Of a DNA stretch of 46,657 nt, positions 42,449 to 46,657 are shown piece after piece. The stretch is from the NCBI GenBank assembly GCA_023394965.1, contig JAEWZX010000039.1:1-46657 (forward strand), given 5' to 3'. The DNA comes from Pseudomonadota bacterium (lineage in GTDB: Bacteria > Pseudomonadota > Alphaproteobacteria > Sphingomonadales > Sphingomonadaceae). Positions within the stretch are counted from its first letter, which is position 1; each line of letters begins with the position of its first letter. The translations under genes and the position numbers were made by a program. Under the pieces are notes generated by a model. That model did not search any database. It had not been told where the DNA came from and saw only the letters and a list, made by a program, of their open reading frames with translations.

Positions 42449-44407
42449 ATGTCGCGTACGAAAGCCGGTTCTCCCAACGATCCCAGAGGCAAGGAGCGTT
42501 TCCACGAGGAAAGCGCCACCAAGGTCGTGGCCAGCGCACAGCCCGATCTGCAGGCCGGAATCACCGCAATCCGCGAAACGGTGAAGACGCTCAAGCCCCA
42601 TCCCGGCGTCTATCGCATGCTCGATACGCGCGGCGATGTGCTCTATGTCGGCAAGGCGCGCAGCCTGAAGGCGCGGGTGGCCAATTATACGCAGGTAAAC
42701 GGCCTGTCGAACCGCATCCAGCGGATGATCAGCCAGTGCCGCGCGATGGAAATCGTCACTACCAATTCGGAAGCCGAGGCGCTGCTGCTCGAAGCGCAGC
42801 TGATCAAGCGTTATCGCCCGCCGTTCAACGTGCTGCTGCGCGACGACAAGAGCTTCCCCTTCATCCTGCTGCGCGCCGATCATGCCTATCCCCGGATCAT
42901 GAAGCATCGCGGCGCGCGCAAGGCCAAGGGCAATTACTACGGCCCCTTCGCCAGTGCCGGCTCAGTTAACAAGACGCTGAATGCGTTGCAGAAACTGTTC
43001 CTGCTGCGCAGCTGCACCGACAGTTTTTTCAACAATCGCGACCGGCCCTGCCTGCTCTATCAGATCAAGCGCTGTTCGGCCCCCTGCGTCGGGCGGATCG
43101 ACGAGGCGGGCTATGCATCGCTGGTGCGCGAAGCGAAGGATTTCCTCGGCGGCAAATCGGGCGCGGTGCAGGCGCAGATCGAAAAGCAGATGGCCAGGGC
43201 TGCCGAAGAACTGGATTTCGAAACCGCCGCCATCCTGCGCGACCGGCTGCGCGCGGCCACCTTCATTCAGGGCAGTCAGGCGATCAATGCGCAGGGCGTG
43301 GGCGATGCCGATGTCTTCGCGCTGGCAGCCAAGGGCGGGCAGGTTGGGGTGCAGGCTTTCTTCATCCGCGGCGGGCAGAACTGGGGCCACCGGACCTTTT
43401 ATCCGCGCAATACCGGCGATCTCGACATGGGCGAAGTGCTGGCGGATGTGCTGCTGCAATTTTACGAAGAAGTCCCGCCGCCGCGCACCATCCTGGTCGA
43501 TCGCGAGCTTGCCGAACAGGAACTGGTGGCCGAAGCGCTGGCGGAAAAGGCGGGCCATGCCGTCGCCATTTCGATCCCCCAGCGCGGGACCCGGCGCAAG
43601 CTGATGAGCCAGGCGGAGCGCAATGCGGTGGAAGCGCTCGACCGGCGGCTGGCCGAAAGCGGCACCAAGGCGAAGATCATGCGCGAGCTGGCCGAATTTC
43701 TCGAACTGGAAGATGTGCCCTCCCGGATCGAAATCTACGACAACAGCCATATCCAGGGCGACAAGGCGCTGGGCGCAATGGTCGTGGCCGGGCCGGAAGG
43801 CTTCGAAAAAGGACAGTATCGCAAGTTCAACATCCGCAGCGCGCAGACCAATGACGATTTCGGCATGATGCGCGAAGTGATGGCGCGCCGGTTCCGCAAT
43901 CTCGCCGAAAACCCGGATGGTGAGGAGGGGAAGGCGAATAGCCACGAAACCGTCTGGCCCGATCTCGTGCTGATCGATGGCGGCAAGGGCCAGATGTCAT
44001 CGGTGCGCGATACGCTGGCGGAAATGGGGATCGAAAACGTCCCGCTGATCGCCATCGCCAAGGGGCCGAATCACGGGCGCGAAGGGCGCGAAGTGTTCCA
44101 TTTCCCCGACGGGCGGGAAAAGACGCTGCCGGTCAATTCGCCGCTGCTGTTCTATCTCCAGACGCTGCGCGACGAAGTTCACCGCTACGCCATCGGCGCC
44201 CACCGCGCCAAACGCAGCCGCGCCATCACCGCCTCACCGCTGGACGAGATCCCCGGCATCGGCCCGGCCCGCAAGCGCGCGCTGCTGCTGCATTTCGGCA
44301 CGGCGGGAAAAGTCCGCGCCGCCGCCCTCGACGACCTCAAACGCGCCCCCGGCATCAGCGAAGGCGTGGCGCAGCAGATCTACGATTTCTACCACGCGGG
44401 CGGGTGA
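42449..44407 (+). CDS. uvrC: Excinuclease ABC subunit C
   Basis: Makes both incisions flanking damaged DNA in nucleotide excision repair, with UvrA and UvrB. Domain order is complete: the GIY-YIG nuclease (PGVYRMLDTRGDVLYVGKA with NYTQ and NVLLRDDKSFPFI), a Cys-rich DRPCLLYQIKRCSAPCVG segment, the UVR motif (about 200-260), the RNase-H-like endonuclease (IEIYDNSHIQGDKALGAMV, LVLIDGGKGQM) and two helix-hairpin-helix motifs near the end (IPGIGPARKRALLLHFG). Start assigned at ATG 42449 (652 aa); an ATG at 42413 is also in frame. It is divergent from the permease gene. Confidence 0.96.
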   Translation: MSRTKAGSPNDPRGKERFHEESATKVVASAQPDLQAGITAIRETVKTLKPHPGVYRMLDTRGDVLYVGKARSLKARVANYTQVNGLSNRIQRMISQCRAMEIVTTNSEAEALLLEAQLIKRYRPPFNVLLRDDKSFPFILLRADHAYPRIMKHRGARKAKGNYYGPFASAGSVNKTLNALQKLFLLRSCTDSFFNNRDRPCLLYQIKRCSAPCVGRIDEAGYASLVREAKDFLGGKSGAVQAQIEKQMARAAEELDFETAAILRDRLRAATFIQGSQAINAQGVGDADVFALAAKGGQVGVQAFFIRGGQNWGHRTFYPRNTGDLDMGEVLADVLLQFYEEVPPPRTILVDRELAEQELVAEALAEKAGHAVAISIPQRGTRRKLMSQAERNAVEALDRRLAESGTKAKIMRELAEFLELEDVPSRIEIYDNSHIQGDKALGAMVVAGPEGFEKGQYRKFNIRSAQTNDDFGMMREVMARRFRNLAENPDGEEGKANSHETVWPDLVLIDGGKGQMSSVRDTLAEMGIENVPLIAIAKGPNHGREGREVFHFPDGREKTLPVNSPLLFYLQTLRDEVHRYAIGAHRAKRSRAITASPLDEIPGIGPARKRALLLHFGTAGKVRAAALDDLKRAPGISEGVAQQIYDFYHAGG

Positions 44408-44583
44408 GGTTTGAGGTGGGCGGATTATGACCCCGTTCCGGCCATAGGAGGCGTGTCCTCGGCAGCTTGGAAGCGGATAGATAATGCTCTCTCAAGCCTT
44501 GGGGATTGCGCAACGGAACCGTTGTGGTGTTCATCTCGGCAGGTGATTTGGCATGGACGATTTATGTGCGGAGCAAGAGAAAC

Positions 44584-45213
44584 ATGAAATTGCTCGTTCT
44601 TGGGGCTTCGGGAAGCGTGGGAACGATCCTTTTGGAGCAGGGCGTTGCACGCGGACACCGTATCACGGCGCAGACGCGTAATCCGGCAAAGCTGATCGCC
44701 ACAGCCGGTATCAGCGTGATTGCCGGTTCCCCGACGGACGAGGCATTTTTGACGCAGCATGTCGCCGGTCACGACGCCGTCATTCTCGCCATCGGCATAG
44801 ATAGCATCGGCAAGACGACATTGTTTTCGGAAAGTGCCAGAGCCGTGATCGCGGCCATGCAGGTGGCCAGGGTGAAACGCCTCGCGGCGATAACGGGGAT
44901 TGGCGCTGGCGAAACGAAGGGGCACGGTGGATGGCTGTACGACCGGGTCATCTTTCCGCTTTTCACCCGCAACCGTTATGCCGACAAGGACCGGCAGGAA
45001 GCCATGATCGAGCGGTCCGGGCTGGACTGGACGATTGTGCGCCCAGCCCCTTTCACGGCGCAACCTGGCAGCGGGCCATTGCATGTCGTCACAGACATTC
45101 CCGAGAGGCTGCAACTGCGCTCTATTGCGCGCGCGGAAGTCGCCAGTTTCATCCTCGATTGCATCGAGGAAGGGAGTTACCTTCGGCAGAAGCCGTTCAT
45201 AGGCCATTCCTGA
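44584..45213 (+). CDS. NmrA-like atypical SDR, NAD(P)-binding protein
   Basis: 209 aa starting MKLLVLGASGSVGTILLEQ, a Rossmann fold with GASGSVG. It continues with GHDAVILAIG, VKRLAAITGIGAGETKGHGGWLYDR and LDWTIVRPAPF, which are typical of the atypical SDR/NmrA group including biliverdin-reductase-B-like and flavin-reductase-like proteins. No YxxxK active site is visible. GAGCAAGAGAAAC precedes the ATG. The roughly 175 bases before it hold no gene; a possible promoter there was not defined. It lies next to a lower-GC, poorly conserved segment. Confidence 0.85.
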   Translation: MKLLVLGASGSVGTILLEQGVARGHRITAQTRNPAKLIATAGISVIAGSPTDEAFLTQHVAGHDAVILAIGIDSIGKTTLFSESARAVIAAMQVARVKRLAAITGIGAGETKGHGGWLYDRVIFPLFTRNRYADKDRQEAMIERSGLDWTIVRPAPFTAQPGSGPLHVVTDIPERLQLRSIARAEVASFILDCIEEGSYLRQKPFIGHS

Positions 45214-45280
45214 GGCCTGGTTGTCGCGAAATTCCCAAGTCGCGCGAGGGCGTTACGGCAGCTTCCGACCCTAATTTCCG

Positions 45281-45394
45281 TCATTCATGTCGGGCCGTGG
45301 ATGCCACAAAGGCGGCCTTTCGGATTGCAGCGATGCCAACCGGAGTGGCCAACATGGTCACGAATCCGAGTGGCAGCTTATGTAGTAGCCTCAT
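45281..45394 (-). CDS. Possible 37-aa small protein
   Basis: Minus-strand frame starting at ATG 45394, with AAGGA six bases upstream, which is a better ribosome-binding site than most here. The translation has a basic start (MRLLHKLPLGFV), a moderately hydrophobic middle (TMLATPVGIAAI) and a basic-to-polar tail. No homologue is known to me. It could be a membrane-active small protein or chance. Confidence 0.3.
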   Translation of the reverse strand: MRLLHKLPLGFVTMLATPVGIAAIRKAAFVASTARHE

Positions 45395-45467
45395 TTGCTA
45401 TCCTTAAAACGCTTGAGATTGGCACTCGATACTGGCGCAACAACTTTTCAAGCGTCATAATCTCTCG

Positions 45468-45968
45468 ATGGGCGGATCAGAAATCATCGAGTTGTGCGCG
45501 TTTGGCTTTGAGCCATGCTGGACACGCGGAGAATGGATAACGCTTTGGTCTAGCTTCGGGGGTGTTCTCGTCGCATTCCTGCTAGGCTTTCTTTCTCAGG
45601 TCCTCATAAAAAGACGAAGAGAGAAGGCCGCGTCGAATTTTTTGAGGAAGACCCTTCTTAAGAGCTTAGATGCCATATCTTTCTTCGATAATGAATACCC
45701 GAGGATCGGAAACGACGATCAGATTGGTCATGGTTTTGGGGGGCTTGGCCATGCCGCAGCAGCGGTGCAATGGGCCGTGAGTCACCCAGAAAAATTCGAT
45801 CCCGATTTCTTCCTAAGGTTGCTCAAAATCCGGGACCGAGTGATAGCGTCAAGTGACATCGGCCCGGCCAAGTTTGCCGGAACGAACTTCATCGTTGATG
45901 CCTCAACTCATCTTTCGCGAACAGTCCCACCGGTTGCGTCGGATATCCGGTTCCTCCTGACGCTCTAA
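45468..45968 (+). CDS. Hypothetical single-pass membrane protein, lower GC
   Basis: 166 aa. A hydrophobic segment at about 24-45 (ITLWSSFGGVLVAFLLGF) is followed by a very basic run (KRRREK) that should be cytoplasmic, then a helical domain with FFDNEYPRIGNDDQIGHGFG. AT-rich codons and a poorly defined ribosome-binding site distinguish it from its neighbours and suggest recent acquisition. No family recognised. An earlier start cannot be excluded. Confidence 0.55.
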   Translation: MGGSEIIELCAFGFEPCWTRGEWITLWSSFGGVLVAFLLGFLSQVLIKRRREKAASNFLRKTLLKSLDAISFFDNEYPRIGNDDQIGHGFGGLGHAAAAVQWAVSHPEKFDPDFFLRLLKIRDRVIASSDIGPAKFAGTNFIVDASTHLSRTVPPVASDIRFLLTL

Positions 45969-46000
45969 TAGGTCTGCGCTGCCGCTCGACGGGCGAATGT

Positions 46001-46174
46001 TCACAGCAATGCTATATGGCTAATTGTACGCCAGCCTACGTTGTGGTTTGCAGCAATACGGAACGCCTCAATCTCGGCCTTACCTATCATCACGATTGCC
46101 AATCCACGAAGCACAGCGACAGCATTTTCAATGCCGAAACCTGCCAGTCCGCAAACCAGCCCATAATCGGACAT
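46001..46174 (-). CDS. Possible 57-aa small protein
   Basis: Minus-strand frame from ATG 46174 to a TGA at 46001-46003. The translation has a helical, partly hydrophobic N-terminal half (MSDYGLVCGLAGFGIEN to IVMIG) and ends with AEIEAFRIAANHNVGWRTIS. It occupies most of a 310-base interval that is otherwise empty. No homologue is known to me and the ribosome-binding site is weak, so chance is possible. Confidence 0.3.
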   Translation of the reverse strand: MSDYGLVCGLAGFGIENAVAVLRGLAIVMIGKAEIEAFRIAANHNVGWRTISHIALL

Positions 46175-46278
46175 CCCGTCTGATCCGGGGCTGGGCCTGC
46201 TTCGGCCGTCGCGATGCGCGGCAGGCGGACACGAAAACCCCTTTCCTACACACCCCCATCTGTGCCTTACCCTGCCGG

Positions 46279-46657
46279 ATGAAGCATTATCTCCCGGCCG
46301 ATCGCCAGCTCCGTGCGCGCAGCCTTGCTGTGCCGCCGTTTCATGCCGTGCCCCTGCGCCTTCGGGCGGATGGGTGGACGCCGCTGCGGCAGGCGGAGTT
46401 TATCGGGCATCTGGCTGCCACGCGTTCGGTGGCGGAGGCGGCGCGGGAAGTATCGATGGCGCGCGAGACCGCCTATCGCCTGCGTGACAGGCCCGGGGCC
46501 GAGGGTTTTGCCGCGGCGTGGGACGTCGCGCTGGCGCGGCTGGGCAGCGAAGCGGGCAGGGCGCGGGCGCTGGCCGCGCTGGCGGCGGCGCGCGAGGCGC
46601 TGAAACCGTCGCGCAAGGTCACAACCGAGCAGCTTTCATGGCGGGTCGAAACCGGCA
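46279..46657 (+). CDS. HTH-like hypothetical protein, 5' part only (cut by window edge)
   Basis: The first 126 codons of a gene that runs beyond the window. After a polar start (MKHYLPADRQLRARS) comes GWTPLRQAEFIGHLAATRSV and then AEAAREVSMARETAYRLRDR, which looks like a helix-turn-helix resembling those that recognise DNA at short inverted sites, followed by an Ala/Arg-rich helix. I recall similar proteins of unknown function in sphingomonads. The ATG follows CTGCCGG, a weak site. A role as transcriptional regulator is plausible but not shown. Confidence 0.65.
   Translation, partial: MKHYLPADRQLRARSLAVPPFHAVPLRLRADGWTPLRQAEFIGHLAATRSVAEAAREVSMARETAYRLRDRPGAEGFAAAWDVALARLGSEAGRARALAALAAAREALKPSRKVTTEQLSWRVETG

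Noticed and set aside
40902..42584. Plus-strand frame of 560 codons antisense to the flavoprotein and permease genes
   Set aside because: Arg/His-rich shadow of two genes with intact signatures on the other strand.

Overview
The window is high-GC DNA with the gene content and order of an alphaproteobacterium of the Sphingomonadales, most like the Erythrobacteraceae (inference from gene families; no database search was possible). Pointers are the infA-maf-RNase E/G-yacG-tRNA-Phe block, a three-gene proton-translocating transhydrogenase (pntAA/pntAB/pntB) preceded by a tiny aa3-oxidase subunit IV, an ABA4-like protein, an entericidin-type lipoprotein, a standalone CpaF ATPase, and a large TonB-dependent receptor. 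Overlapping stops and starts are frequent, and several genes appear to start at TTG or GTG.

Layout. 1-128: 3' end of an IS5-family element. 539-3264: a PAP2-family membrane protein, a hairpin, a six-unit ~21-bp repeat array and folP. 3292-4722 (minus): an NtrC-type response regulator with an altered sigma-54 contact loop. 4899-8475: oxidase subunit IV, pntAA, pntAB, pntB and a small anchored protein. 8529-11724: an overlapping secreted beta-helix protein, diheme cytochrome c and anchored alpha/beta hydrolase. 11800-17146: racemase-like protein, dGTPase, NAD(P)-binding protein, ABA4-like protein, acyl-CoA ligase and a DUF938 methyltransferase. 17199-19215: entericidin, small membrane protein and cpaF. 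19464-23740: glmS and a GGDEF/EAL protein. 23773-29467: purQ, purS and purC interleaved with an M16 peptidase and a lipid kinase. 29561-33036: a secreted protein of unknown function, a Na+/H+ antiporter and a HEAT-repeat protein. 33037-34580: a lower-GC remnant of an integrative element, with a tyrosine-recombinase fragment, at the 3' end of tRNA-Phe. 34748-36699 (minus): infA-maf-RNase E/G-yacG. 36904-39834: a TonB-dependent receptor with a Gly/Arg-rich, four-cysteine insert. 39899-44407: flavoprotein, amino-acid permease and uvrC. 44584-46657: SDR-like protein, lower-GC hypotheticals and the start of an HTH-like gene that runs off the window.

How it fits together. Most genes are housekeeping: folate, purine, amino sugar, translation initiation, DNA repair and redox balance. 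The pnt genes use the proton gradient to make NADPH. The secreted beta-helix and diheme-cytochrome pair is a conserved pair of unknown function. The best leads for undescribed biology are the repeat insert carrying the receptor's only four cysteines, the folP-proximal helically phased array, the response regulator with GAFPGA in place of GAFTGA, a REP-like palindrome inside the pntB reading frame, and the two-cysteine loop insert in PntB. No CRISPR array, rRNA or biosynthetic cluster is visible.
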